From Aurantimonas sp. HBX-1 (GTDB taxonomy: Bacteria > Pseudomonadota > Alphaproteobacteria > Rhizobiales > Rhizobiaceae): a stretch of DNA of 64,000 bases. This document shows positions 44,698 to 53,168 of this stretch, piece by piece. The notes beneath the pieces are model-generated. The model saw nothing but the letters and a program-made list of their open reading frames with translations. It was not told the DNA's origin and ran no database searches. The position numbers were made by a program, and so were the translations under genes. Position 1 is the stretch's first letter. Every line of letters begins with the position of its first letter. Location of the stretch: NCBI RefSeq assembly GCF_021391535.1, contig NZ_CP090066.1:3051501-3115500 (forward strand), given 5' to 3'.

Positions 44698-44817
44698 GTT
44701 CGAGGCGGGCGAACGCCGAGGCGTCTGCTGCCCGCTTCCGGCACCGCGCCGAACCAAGCCTTGATCGAAACCCGCGATGCTGGTTTCTGAGCGCGACCGC
44801 ATCAGGGTGGAACCGCA

Positions 44818-46335
44818 ATGTCGATCAGCGAAGCTCTCGAAACGTCCGACCCTGGGATGCGGGCCGTCGCCGGCGCACGTCTGGACGGTATTCCTGCCTA
44901 TCTGATCGCGCTGCTGGCGGCGGCGGGCTGGCTGGCGCTCGGCTACGCGGTCGCGGGTCCGGGAGAAAGCCCGATCGCGCTCATCCTGGCCATGCCGGTC
45001 ATTCTCGCCGTCGGCACGACGTGCGGTGCCGGACCGACGCTCGCTGCGCTGGCCCTGGCGTTGGTGCTAGGCCTCGCACTGCCGGAACTGCCGACCGTGC
45101 CGGCGTCGGGCTTATGGGGCCTCGCGGCCGTTGCCGCCGCCAGCCTCGTCATGGTCGCCGGGGGCGCCCTGCTTCGCCGCAGCATCGGCGTTGCCGGCCA
45201 GGCCCGCCAGGCCCTAGCCGCCAGCGAGATGCATATCGGCTCGATCCTCGACACGGTGCTCGACGCGACAGTGGTCATCGAGACCAACGGCAACATCATC
45301 TCCTTCAATGCCGCGGCGACCCGGCAGTTCGGCTACCAGGAGGAGGAGGTCCTCGGCGAGAACGTCCGCATCCTGATGCCCGAACCCTATCGCCGGGAAC
45401 ATGACGGCTACATGGAACGCTATCTCGAAACCGGCGAGAAGCGCATCATCGGCGTCGACAGGGTGGTGTTCGGGCGGCGCAAGGACGGGACGACCTTCCC
45501 GATGAAGCTGGCGGTCGGCGAATTCAAGGTGGGCAACCGCACGCTGTTCACGGGATTCGTGCGCGACCTCACCGAGCGCGAGGAGTCGGCGGCGCGGCTG
45601 AACGAGATCGAGGGGGAACTTGCCCGCCTCGCCCGCCTCAACGAGCTCGGCGAGATGGCCTCCACCCTGGCGCACGAGCTCAACCAGCCGCTCTCGGCCA
45701 TCGCCAACTACGCGCAGGGCTGCGTCCGGCTGCTCCGCGACATGGACGACAGCCTCGCCTCGCGGCTGCGCGAGGCGCTGGAGGAGACCGCGCAGCAGTC
45801 GCTGCGGGCCGGCAACATCATCCGTCACCTGCGCGAATTCGTGACACGCGGCGAGAGCCAGAAGCTGCCCGAGGACATCCGCGGTCTCATCGAGGAAGCC
45901 GGAACGCTTGCCCTGGTCGGTTCGCGCGAGCGGGGCATCCAGTCGCATTTCGAGTTCTCGCCCGGCGCCGACAGGGTCCTGGTGGATCGCGTCCAGATCC
46001 AGCAGGTGCTGATCAACCTCATGCGCAACGCCATGGAGGCGATGCGCGACAGCCCGAAGCGCGAGCTGCAGGTACGCACTTCGTTCAACGGACAGGGCGA
46101 CGTCATCGTCGAGGTCTCCGATACCGGCCACGGCATCTCGGACGAGGTCGCGGCCCAGCTCTTCCGCCCGTTCGTCACCACGAAACCCGGCGGCATGGGT
46201 ATCGGCCTGTCGATCTCCAAGCGCATCGTGGAGTCCCATGGCGGCACGATATCGATCAGCGGCAACCGGCATGGCGGGGCGACATTCCGCTTCTCGCTGC
46301 CGGCGATGAAGAACGAGGACCTCCATGGAGAGTGA
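44818..46335 (+). CDS. fixL: Haem-based oxygen sensor histidine kinase FixL
   Basis: 505 residues. Four membrane helices within residues 25-120, then a PAS domain with the FixL haem pocket: His195 in PYRREHDGYMERY, the conserved Arg201 and Arg215 of IIGVDRVVFGRRKDGTTFPM, and FTGFVRDLTERE. The kinase follows: phospho-acceptor His286 in ASTLAHELNQPLSAIANYAQ, N box NLMRNAMEAM, and GHGISDEVAAQLFRPFVTTK with GGMGIGLSISK. Oxygen bound to haem switches the kinase off; in its absence FixL phosphorylates FixJ. Overlaps fixJ by 11 bases. Confidence 0.95.
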   Translation: MSISEALETSDPGMRAVAGARLDGIPAYLIALLAAAGWLALGYAVAGPGESPIALILAMPVILAVGTTCGAGPTLAALALALVLGLALPELPTVPASGLWGLAAVAAASLVMVAGGALLRRSIGVAGQARQALAASEMHIGSILDTVLDATVVIETNGNIISFNAAATRQFGYQEEEVLGENVRILMPEPYRREHDGYMERYLETGEKRIIGVDRVVFGRRKDGTTFPMKLAVGEFKVGNRTLFTGFVRDLTEREESAARLNEIEGELARLARLNELGEMASTLAHELNQPLSAIANYAQGCVRLLRDMDDSLASRLREALEETAQQSLRAGNIIRHLREFVTRGESQKLPEDIRGLIEEAGTLALVGSRERGIQSHFEFSPGADRVLVDRVQIQQVLINLMRNAMEAMRDSPKRELQVRTSFNGQGDVIVEVSDTGHGISDEVAAQLFRPFVTTKPGGMGIGLSISKRIVESHGGTISISGNRHGGATFRFSLPAMKNEDLHGE

Positions 46336-46972
46336 CAGCTACACCGTCCACATCGTCGACGACGAGGAAGCGGTCAGGAAGTCGCTGGCGTTCCTCCTGA
46401 CCATGAGCGGCTTCACCGTCCGCGTGCACGGATCCGCGACGGCCTTCCTCGGCATCGCACCGACGATCAGGAAGGGCTGCCTCGTCACCGACCTGCGCAT
46501 GCCCGACATGACCGGCGTGGAACTGCTCCAGCGCCTGGGAGACGCGCAGGCGATGATGCCGGCGATCGTCGTCACCGGCCACGGCGACGTGCCGATGGCG
46601 GTGGAAGCGATGAAGGCCGGCGCCCTCGACTTCATCGAGAAGCCGTTCGAGGACGAGGTACTGATCGCCGCCGTGCGCAAGGCGGCGGAGGAACTGCTCG
46701 TGCGTCCCGACACGGCGCATTCGGTGCCGGAGATCCACGCGCGGCTGGAACAGCTGACCGACCGCGAGCGCCAGGTCCTGTCCGGCGTCGTCGCCGGGCT
46801 TCCGAACAAGACCATCGCCTTCGATCTCGACATCAGCCCCCGCACCGTCGAGGTGCACCGCGCCAACATCATGGCCAAGATGCAGGCGGCCAGCCTCGCG
46901 GAGCTGGTGCGCATGGCACTGCTCGCCGGAATCGAGCCGCAGAATGTGCCGAGGCGGTCGACGCGCATTTGA
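46325..46972 (+). CDS. fixJ: Response regulator FixJ
   Basis: 215 residues. Receiver domain with VHIVDDEEAVRKSLAFLLTM, phosphorylated Asp56 in CLVTDLRMPDMTG, the switch Thr in IVVTGHGDVPMAVEAMKAGA and Lys in FIEKPFEDE. The LuxR-type helix-turn-helix is LTDRERQVLSGVVAGLPNKT followed by IAFDLDISPRTVEVHRANIM. It dimerises when phosphorylated by FixL and activates fixK-type promoters. A FixJ-like element precedes fixK downstream. Confidence 0.96.
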   Translation: MESDSYTVHIVDDEEAVRKSLAFLLTMSGFTVRVHGSATAFLGIAPTIRKGCLVTDLRMPDMTGVELLQRLGDAQAMMPAIVVTGHGDVPMAVEAMKAGALDFIEKPFEDEVLIAAVRKAAEELLVRPDTAHSVPEIHARLEQLTDRERQVLSGVVAGLPNKTIAFDLDISPRTVEVHRANIMAKMQAASLAELVRMALLAGIEPQNVPRRSTRI

Positions 46973-47074
46973 TCTGCCGCAAAGCGGGCCGCCGCCGCCG
47001 CGGTGTATGAGGAAATTCGCCGGGCATTCCGTCCGATCCTTCTGGCGCTCGCAGCGCATCTGCAATTGGCATCG

Positions 47075-47449
47075 ATGGGCGTGATTCTCGTAATTGCCGC
47101 GGACAGCGCCTTGCGCCGCTCGCTCAAATTCGCGCTCGAGGCGGAAGCCTTCGCGGTCGACGCCTACGAACGCCTTGATGCGGCCCGCCGCTCCCGGCGG
47201 TTCCAGGAGGCGATCTGCGCCGTCGTCGACGAGGACGGGCTCGATCGCGGCGGCGCGGCGGCGGCGCTGAAGCGCTTCGCCAAGCCGGTCATCCTCCTGG
47301 TCGACCGCTCGCCCTCCTGCGCCGCCCACGACGAGACGGCGGTGCTGGTCAAGCCGCTGCACCTCGATGCGCTGATCCGGACGGTCCGCGAGATGACGCA
47401 CGCGGCCCACCGGCCCGGAGCGGAAGGCGCGGTCCTCGATCCCATCTGA
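47075..47449 (+). CDS. Receiver-only response-regulator-like protein
   Basis: About 124 residues from the ATG at 47075; the open frame begins earlier but without receiver homology. It fits a single receiver domain: MGVILVIAADSALRRSLKFA, CAVVDEDGLD with Asp52 in the place of the phosphorylated Asp, VILLVDRS and LVKPLHLDALIRTV with the conserved Lys93-Pro. The N-terminal acidic pair is reduced to one Asp (AAD). No output domain follows. Placed between fixJ and fixK, it recalls FixT, a receiver-like antagonist of FixL in Sinorhizobium, but sequence identity with FixT is not claimed. Confidence 0.7.
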   Translation: MGVILVIAADSALRRSLKFALEAEAFAVDAYERLDAARRSRRFQEAICAVVDEDGLDRGGAAAALKRFAKPVILLVDRSPSCAAHDETAVLVKPLHLDALIRTVREMTHAAHRPGAEGAVLDPI

Positions 47450-47468
47450 GGCGGTCCGCGGGCCCGAC

Positions 47469-47481
47469 TACGTAGTTTCCC
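47469..47481 (+). promoter_or_regulatory. Possible FixJ-binding element upstream of fixK
   Basis: TACGTAGTTTCCC lies about 80 bp before the fixK ATG. It resembles the GTAGTTTCCC-type element I recall from FixJ-activated rhizobial promoters. The assignment is from memory and from position behind fixLJ. Confidence 0.45.
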
Positions 47482-47557
47482 GGACGGACATAACCGAATA
47501 CCCGGCCTCCGCCATTTTGGTCATTCCTACGCCATCGGGATTCGATGGAGACCAGCC

Positions 47558-48220
47558 ATGCTCGCCCAAAGCACCGTCCAGTCGGCACTACGCCACCCCG
47601 CGCCGTTCCTGCCGCGCGACGAGGACCGCATGCCGTCGGTCTTCTCCCCGACGCAGATGCAGCCGCTCAGCTTCTATCTCGCCGGCGCCGAGATCTATGC
47701 GGACGGCGAACGCGCCGAGGCGATCTACCAGGTCGAGTTCGGCGCCATCCGCATCTACCGGCTGCTCGCCGACGGCCGGCGGCAGATCAGCGCCTTCCAC
47801 CTCCCGGGCGAGATCTTCGGCTTCGAGGCCGACCACGCCCACCATTTCTTCGCCGAGGCGATCGTCTCCACCTCGCTCCGCCGGTTTCGCATCGCGCCCG
47901 GCGCCGACATCTCCCGCGACCTGCTGCCGCTCGCACTGCGCAGCCTGATGCGGGCGCAGGATCACCTGCTCGTCCTCGGCCGGAATACCGCCATCGAACG
48001 GGTCGCCGCCTTCCTCATCGACATGGCCGAACGCCAGGGCGGATCAGGCCATGTCGACCTGCCGATGTCGCGCATGGATATCGGCGACTATCTCGGCCTG
48101 ACCATCGAGACGGTGTCGCGGGTGTTCTCGCGGCTGAAGGAGCGCAAGATCATCAAGCTGACGAACTCCCGCAGCGTCGAGATCCTGAAATGGGACGCGC
48201 TGCGCCAGATGGGCGAATGA
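47558..48220 (+). CDS. fixK: Crp/Fnr family regulator FixK
   Basis: 220 residues. A cyclic-nucleotide-binding-type beta-roll (FYLAGAEIYADGERAEAIYQ, FHLPGEIFGFEADHAHHFFA) without the N-terminal cysteine cluster of FNR, so it has no iron-sulfur sensor. The DNA helices are MSRMDIGDYLGLTIETVSRV and FSRLKERKIIKL, with the E..SR contact residues for TTGA half-sites. This is FixK, normally switched on by phosphorylated FixJ at low oxygen. Its stop overlaps the start of the cytochrome c gene. Confidence 0.93.
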   Translation: MLAQSTVQSALRHPAPFLPRDEDRMPSVFSPTQMQPLSFYLAGAEIYADGERAEAIYQVEFGAIRIYRLLADGRRQISAFHLPGEIFGFEADHAHHFFAEAIVSTSLRRFRIAPGADISRDLLPLALRSLMRAQDHLLVLGRNTAIERVAAFLIDMAERQGGSGHVDLPMSRMDIGDYLGLTIETVSRVFSRLKERKIIKLTNSRSVEILKWDALRQMGE

Positions 48221-48555
48221 GCATGACCGCGCGACAGCGCCTGATGCTCCTGGCGCTCGGCGCGACGCTGACGACAAGCGGAGCGGCGGCCGAGGACGCC
48301 GTAGCGGTCGCCGAGGGCCGGGCGCTGGTCGAAGCCAATTGCAGCCGGTGCCATGCCATCGACCGCACCGGCGACAGCCCGCATCCCCAGGCGCCGCCCT
48401 TCCGGACGCTATCGCGGCAATATCCGGTCTCGGCGCTTCAGGAAGCCCTGGCGGAAGGCATCATGACCGGCCATCCGGACATGCCGGAGTTCACCGCCGA
48501 CCCGGTACAGATCGCCGCGATCATTGCCTATCTCGAAAGCATCCAGATCCCCTAG
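48217..48555 (+). CDS. Small periplasmic cytochrome c
   Basis: 112 residues. Signal peptide RQRLMLLALGATLTTSGAAA, then one haem motif CSRCH (VEANCSRCHAIDRTGDSPHP) and an axial Met candidate in GHPDMPEFTADPVQIAAIIA, with a C-terminal helix ending IAYLESIQIP. Class I cytochrome c of about 90 mature residues. It is co-translated with fixK (ATGA overlap) and faces the oxidase cluster tail to tail, so it may pass electrons to that oxidase under low oxygen. Confidence 0.92.
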   Translation: MSMTARQRLMLLALGATLTTSGAAAEDAVAVAEGRALVEANCSRCHAIDRTGDSPHPQAPPFRTLSRQYPVSALQEALAEGIMTGHPDMPEFTADPVQIAAIIAYLESIQIP

Positions 48556-48558
48556 CCC

Positions 48559-48924
48559 CTAGAGGCACAGCGACAGGCCGAGGATCGGGGCGTAGTTGAT
48601 CACCGTGGCGGCCGCCGCGACGATCGTTGCCACGAGCACGTTGCCGGCGAAGAAATCGTCCACTTCGACGCCTTCGGCGCGGCTCTCGGAGGCCTGCTTG
48701 CGGCGGTGGGTCCACAGCAGCAGGCCCGCAATCAGCGCCAGGTGAAACAGCCAGAGGCCGATCAGGATGGCCCGCAGCAGGCTGACCGGCCCGAGCGGCA
48801 TCTCGTCCCATCCCAGCTCGCAGCCGATCGAAAGGCCGGCGTAGAGGATCAGGAAGGCCGAGCTCCAGATCACCATCCCGGCGATCAGCAGCAGCAGGCT
48901 GGAGCCGGTGCTGCGGCCGGTCAT
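48559..48924 (-). CDS. Small membrane protein of the cytochrome oxidase cluster
   Basis: 121 residues with about three helices: SSLLLLIAGMVIWSSAFLIL, LLRAILIGLWLFHLALIAGL and VATIVAAAATVINYAPILGL. The start overlaps the stop of the fused subunit I+III (ATGA), so it is made with the oxidase. It may be an accessory subunit comparable to the small extra subunits of alternative oxidases such as rhizobial CoxMNOP; no signature proves this. Confidence 0.7.
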   Translation of the reverse strand: MTGRSTGSSLLLLIAGMVIWSSAFLILYAGLSIGCELGWDEMPLGPVSLLRAILIGLWLFHLALIAGLLLWTHRRKQASESRAEGVEVDDFFAGNVLVATIVAAAATVINYAPILGLSLCL

Positions 48925-51449
48925 GGCTGGACGCTCCGAAAGCTCACCAGCACCGGCAGCAGAGTGACCAGCGCCACCGCGGCGAGGCCGGTGAGCGCAG
49001 TGTAGTCGTGCCAGAGGCAGGCGGTGCGCAGATCGCCGCTGCGGCGCGAAGACACGTAGCCGGCGCGGCTGCGATAGAGCGTGAACAGCGCCAGCACGAG
49101 CCCGATCCCGGCATGCAGCGCCACATAGCCGATCAGCGCCGCGGTGACGGCGAGATAGGCATGCGAGGTCGGGGCCGGAATGTCGGCGACGCAGATCCAG
49201 ACGGCGAGGCCCGCCGCGACCGCGTGGCCAAGGGCCGCCAAGACGAGGGCGAGTTCGTTCGGCTTGTCTCGCCTCGCGAGCGGAGCGAGCGCCAGGTGCC
49301 CGGCGGCGGACGCCAGCACCAGCGCTCCCGCAAGCCCGGTCGCCTTGAGCAGCGGCAGTTCCACCAAAGCGGGCGGTGGCCAGCCGGGCGCGACCAGCCA
49401 GAGGAACAGCGCCCCGAAAGCCAGCGACGCGAACAGCGTGGCATTGGCGACGAGCAGGAACAGCATCGCCCACCAGGAGGCCGGATGCGGCACCTCGGCA
49501 TGGATCGGCAGGGACAGGCCGTGCCCGGCCGGCAGGTCGCCGCGGTCGATCCTGGCGCCGGTCGCCCGCGTCCACAGGAGGAACATCGCGAGCACCACGG
49601 GGACGGTCGCGACCGACAGGAGATAGATCTTGAACAGCAGCGACAGCACGAACACGCCGATGGCGGCGGCGGTGGCCAGCGGCAGGAAGGTCGGCTGCGG
49701 CAGGATCGCGATATGCTGCGGCTTGCCGGTCGCCATGTCGACCACCAGCGTCTCCTGCCAGTCGTTGCGGGTGCCGGCGAGATAGCCACCGCCGGCGGCG
49801 AGTTCCGACCCGAGGTCGGGACGGTCGTGCAGCGGCGAGCGGCTCGAAACCTCGGGCAACGAGGCAAAGCCGTAGGAGGGCGGCGGCGTCGCCGTCGCCC
49901 ATTCCAGCGTGTCGGCGTTCCACGGGTTGCGCGCCGCCCGGCGACCGAAGCGCGCCTGCGCGAACATGTCGAGGGCAAACAGCGCGAAGCCCATGGTCAT
50001 GACGAAGCCGCCGACCGAGGAGATCAGGTTGAGGCCGCTCCAGCCGAACTCCGGCGCGTAGCTGTAGTAGCGCCGCGGCATGCCCAGCAGACCGGTGAGG
50101 TGCATGATCAGGAAGGTCGTGTTGAAGCCGATGAAGATCAGCCAGAACGCCACCTTGCCGACGCCGTAGAGCGGCTGGCGGCCGGTGAAGTGCGGCAGCC
50201 AGTAATAGGCCGCCGCCAGCATCGGGAAGACGAAGCCGCCGACCAGCACGTAATGCAGGTGCGCGACGACGAAATGCGTGTCGTGGGCCTGCCAGTTGAA
50301 CGGCACGATGGCGAGCATCACCCCGGTCAGCCCGCCGCAGACGAAGATCGCGAAGAAGCCCATCAGATAGAGCATCGGCACCGACATGCGGGGCCGGCCG
50401 CCCATCAGCGTGCCGATCCAGAGGAAGATCTGCACCGCCGTCGGGATCGCCACCATCACGCTGGCGGCCGAGAAGAAGGCCTGCGCCAGATGCGGGATCC
50501 CCACCGTGAACATGTGGTGGACCCAGAGGCCGAAGGACAGGAAGCCCATCGCGACGATCGCCACGACGATCCAAGCGTAGCCGAGGATGGCGCGCCCCGC
50601 GAGCACCGGCAGGATCGTCGAGATGACGCCGGCCGCCGGCAGGAAGATGATGTAGACCTCGGGATGGCCGAACAGCCAGAACAGATGCTGCCAGAGCAGC
50701 GGGTCGCCGCCCCGCGTCGGGTCGAAGAACGGCAGGTCGAAGGCGCGCTCCAGCTCGAGCAGGATCGAGCCGAGGATCAGCGGCGGAAAGCCCACCAGCA
50801 TCATCCCCGACGTCACCAGGATGTACCAGCCGAACAGCGGCATGCGCGCGAGCGACATGCCGGGGGCGCGGAACTTCAGGATGGAGACGGTGAACTCGAC
50901 CGCCGCGGCGACGGCCGAGATCTCGACGAAGGTGACGCCGAGCAGCCAGACGTCGGCGTTGATCCCCGGCGAATAGCGGCCCGAGGAGAGCGGGGTGTAC
51001 ATGAACCAGCCGCTGTCCGGCGCATAGCCGGCGATCATCGCGACGATGAGGATCGAGCCGCCGAAGATGTAGCAGTAGAAGCCGAAGGCCGAGAGCCGGG
51101 GAAAGGCCAGGTCGCGCGCGCCCAGCATCTTCGGCAGGAAGTAGATCGACAATCCCTCGAACAGCGGGATGGCGAACAGGAACATCATCACCGTGCCGTG
51201 CATGGTGATGATCTGGTTGTAGATGTCCGGGCCGACGAAGGCGCCGTTCGGCGTCGCCAGCTGGGCGCGGATCAGCATGGCCAGCACGCCGCCGATCGCG
51301 AAGAACACGAAGGCGGCGATGATGAAGCGCCGGCCGACGATCGTGTGGTTGACGGCCGACAGCCGGCCGAGGCCGGGCGGCGTGCGCCAGATCGTCTCCA
51401 GCTCGTGGTGCAGCGTCACCGGTTCGGTCGTCGCGGTGGTGTTGCTCAC
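48921..51449 (-). CDS. Cytochrome c oxidase subunits I and III, fused
   Basis: 842 residues from a GTG start overlapping the coxB stop (GTGA). Subunit I residues: haem His84 (MHGTVMMF), the CuB/Tyr motif GHPEVY (His262, Tyr266), Glu264, HH311-312, and HLHY (397, 399). The D-channel Asp is present (RDLAFPRL), but the K-channel Lys is replaced by Gln340 in IPTAVQIFLW. After about residue 560 comes a linker (RPDLGSELAAGGGYLAGTRN) and then a subunit III-like helical part (HPASWWAMLFLLVANATLFA onward). A haem-copper oxidase that reduces oxygen to water and pumps protons. Confidence 0.9.
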   Translation of the reverse strand: MSNTTATTEPVTLHHELETIWRTPPGLGRLSAVNHTIVGRRFIIAAFVFFAIGGVLAMLIRAQLATPNGAFVGPDIYNQIITMHGTVMMFLFAIPLFEGLSIYFLPKMLGARDLAFPRLSAFGFYCYIFGGSILIVAMIAGYAPDSGWFMYTPLSSGRYSPGINADVWLLGVTFVEISAVAAAVEFTVSILKFRAPGMSLARMPLFGWYILVTSGMMLVGFPPLILGSILLELERAFDLPFFDPTRGGDPLLWQHLFWLFGHPEVYIIFLPAAGVISTILPVLAGRAILGYAWIVVAIVAMGFLSFGLWVHHMFTVGIPHLAQAFFSAASVMVAIPTAVQIFLWIGTLMGGRPRMSVPMLYLMGFFAIFVCGGLTGVMLAIVPFNWQAHDTHFVVAHLHYVLVGGFVFPMLAAAYYWLPHFTGRQPLYGVGKVAFWLIFIGFNTTFLIMHLTGLLGMPRRYYSYAPEFGWSGLNLISSVGGFVMTMGFALFALDMFAQARFGRRAARNPWNADTLEWATATPPPSYGFASLPEVSSRSPLHDRPDLGSELAAGGGYLAGTRNDWQETLVVDMATGKPQHIAILPQPTFLPLATAAAIGVFVLSLLFKIYLLSVATVPVVLAMFLLWTRATGARIDRGDLPAGHGLSLPIHAEVPHPASWWAMLFLLVANATLFASLAFGALFLWLVAPGWPPPALVELPLLKATGLAGALVLASAAGHLALAPLARRDKPNELALVLAALGHAVAAGLAVWICVADIPAPTSHAYLAVTAALIGYVALHAGIGLVLALFTLYRSRAGYVSSRRSGDLRTACLWHDYTALTGLAAVALVTLLPVLVSFRSVQP

Positions 51450-52123
51450 GGCTGGTCCTGCGTCTGGGCTGTCGGTGTCGGCTGCGCAGCGGGGAGCGCC
51501 TGCCCGAAGCCTTCGGCGGGATGGGCGATCACCGAGAAGTTCATCCCGGCATGGCCGGTCCCGCAGAATTCCGCGCAGACGCCGCCATAGATTCCGGGCC
51601 GGTCGGCGATCAGGCGGATGACGTTGACGTGGCCGGGCACGGCATCGATCTTGCCGCCGAGCCGCGGCACCCAGAAGGCATGGATGACGTCGGTGCCGAC
51701 CACGTGGACGTCCACCGGCACGCCCGCCGGGATGTGCAGCACCTCGCCGGTCACCGCGCCGGCATGTCCGGGATAGCGGAACTCCCAGTACCACTGGTAG
51801 GGCCGCGCCTCGACCTGCACGACGCCCGGCGTCTGGGGATGCGCCAGAAGCCGCTCGCCGGTCAGCAGGGCAAAGGTGAGGAGCGCGCCGAGAACGATGG
51901 CGGGGAAGACGAGGCCACCCCAGACCAGCCAGCGCTTCGGATCGACGTTCCGGCCCATCCCCGGCCGCATGAAGGCGAGCGCCAGGAGCACCATGACCAG
52001 GAGGAAGATCGCCGTCCCGCCTCCGGCCATCACCCACCAGAGCGTGGCGGTCGAGCGGGCCGCCGGGCCGGCGGGATCGAGGGCCGACAGGTTGCCGGCG
52101 CAGCCGGATAGTCCAATTGGCAC
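51446..52123 (-). CDS. Cytochrome c oxidase subunit II, lipoprotein type (CuA)
   Basis: The CuA site is CAEFCGTGHAGM (Cys-x3-Cys-x3-His-x2-Met) with the upstream His in VIHAFWVPRLGGKID; a membrane hairpin (WWVMAGGGTAIFLLVMVLLA, GLVFPAIVLGALLTFALLTG) precedes it. A lipoprotein signal RPARLAALLVPIGLSGC ends in a lipobox. The frame has no ATG in front of that signal: the only standard starts are GTG at 52123, inside the signal, or a distant ATG at 52267 in the divergent gene. The coordinate given is the conservative one; real translation probably begins near 52150 or the sequence has an indel. Confidence 0.85.
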   Translation of the reverse strand: MPIGLSGCAGNLSALDPAGPAARSTATLWWVMAGGGTAIFLLVMVLLALAFMRPGMGRNVDPKRWLVWGGLVFPAIVLGALLTFALLTGERLLAHPQTPGVVQVEARPYQWYWEFRYPGHAGAVTGEVLHIPAGVPVDVHVVGTDVIHAFWVPRLGGKIDAVPGHVNVIRLIADRPGIYGGVCAEFCGTGHAGMNFSVIAHPAEGFGQALPAAQPTPTAQTQDQP

Positions 52124-52180
52124 CAGCAGAGCGGCAAGACGCGCGGGCCGCCATCCCGATGAAGCGCGCGGAGACCCTGC

Positions 52181-52681
52181 ATGAGCAAGACCGAGTCGCC
52201 CGTCAGCCCGGTGATGAAGAGGGTCAGCGAGATGGACACGAGCTCTGCCGTGGCCGTCGCCGGTCATCCGATCCACGCCATGAGCGTGCATTTCCCGATC
52301 GCCCTGGTCATCGCGACGCTCGGCTGCGACGTCTTCTACTGGTGGTCGGGCGACGAATTCTGGCTGCGGGCCAGCATCTGGTCGGCCGGCTTCGCCTTCT
52401 GCCTCGGCGTCGCGGCGGGCATGGCCGGCACCGCCGAGCTGCTGCTGGTGCGCGGCATCCGCAGCCGCGCGGCGAGCTGGACGCACGCCATCGCGGCGAT
52501 GATGCTGCTGTCGATCGCCGGCATGAACTGGGGCCTGCGGCTCGTCGATCCGGACGCGGTGCTGCCGCTCGGTCTCGCGCTGTCGGCGCTGGCGAGCGTG
52601 TTCACGGGGCTGGCAGGCTGGCATGGAGGCAAGCTGATCCTTCATCACGGCGTCGGGATCATGGTGTCAGACCAGGAATGA
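52181..52681 (+). CDS. DUF2231 domain membrane protein
   Basis: 166 residues. VAVAGHPIHAMSVHFPIALV is the His-rich entry of DUF2231, a four-helix predicted membrane domain; further helices lie at GFAFCLGVAAGMAGTAELLL, THAIAAMMLLSIAGMNWGL and LALSALASVFTGLAGWHGG. Such proteins often sit near cytochrome or redox membrane genes, and some may bind haem through the conserved histidines. Divergent from the oxidase genes; overlaps the CopD gene tail to tail by 23 bases. Confidence 0.85.
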   Translation: MSKTESPVSPVMKRVSEMDTSSAVAVAGHPIHAMSVHFPIALVIATLGCDVFYWWSGDEFWLRASIWSAGFAFCLGVAAGMAGTAELLLVRGIRSRAASWTHAIAAMMLLSIAGMNWGLRLVDPDAVLPLGLALSALASVFTGLAGWHGGKLILHHGVGIMVSDQE

Positions 52682-53168
52682 GGTCGCCGGCGAGCCGGCC
52701 AAGGCCGCCCGGCTCGTGGAACACCGACGGCAGGAAGTCTGTCGAGATGTCCGGCTTGGCCAGCACCACCCAGAGGATCGCCGAGACGGTGAGGCTGATC
52801 GTCACGACGCCGGAGATCGCGCGCCACGGGCGGAAGTTCTTGCCCTTCTTGAACACCGAGAGGACGAGCAGCCCCAGCCAGACGTGCAGGAAGACGAGGA
52901 AGCCGACGAAGACCAGCTTGACCGCCAGCCAGACCGTGAAGATCTCGCCGACGAGGATCAGCGCGGTGCCCGAGCCGATCGCGACGAAGGCGGCCGGCGA
53001 GACGAGGGCGATATAGGCGAAGCGGGTGAAGGTGTGCAGCCGATCGATTTCCGTGCCGCGCTCCCCGGCGGCCTCCCGCTGGGTCAGGAGGATCGGCAGG
53101 ATCAGCAGCCCGCCACACCAGATCACCAGTGCCGCGATATGGAGGCTCTTCAGCCAGACGATGGTCAA
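52659..53168 (-). CDS. CopD family membrane protein
   Basis: 169 residues from a TTG start that overlaps the stop of the ctaG gene (TTGA). LTIVWLKSLHIAALVIWCGG with the conserved His, RLHTFTRFAYIALVSPAAFV, KLVFVGFLVFLHVWLGLLVL and further helices give the four-helix CopD/YkoC-like pattern. CopD proteins are linked to copper import and to oxidase assembly; the partner here is the adjacent ctaG-type gene. Confidence 0.8.
   Translation of the reverse strand: MTIVWLKSLHIAALVIWCGGLLILPILLTQREAAGERGTEIDRLHTFTRFAYIALVSPAAFVAIGSGTALILVGEIFTVWLAVKLVFVGFLVFLHVWLGLLVLSVFKKGKNFRPWRAISGVVTISLTVSAILWVVLAKPDISTDFLPSVFHEPGGLGRLAGDLIPGLTP

Noticed and set aside
49008..51590. Forward-strand open frame of 860 codons opposite the oxidase subunit I+III gene
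   Set aside because: Antisense shadow of a clear oxidase gene; translated product is Arg/Glu/His-rich and featureless.
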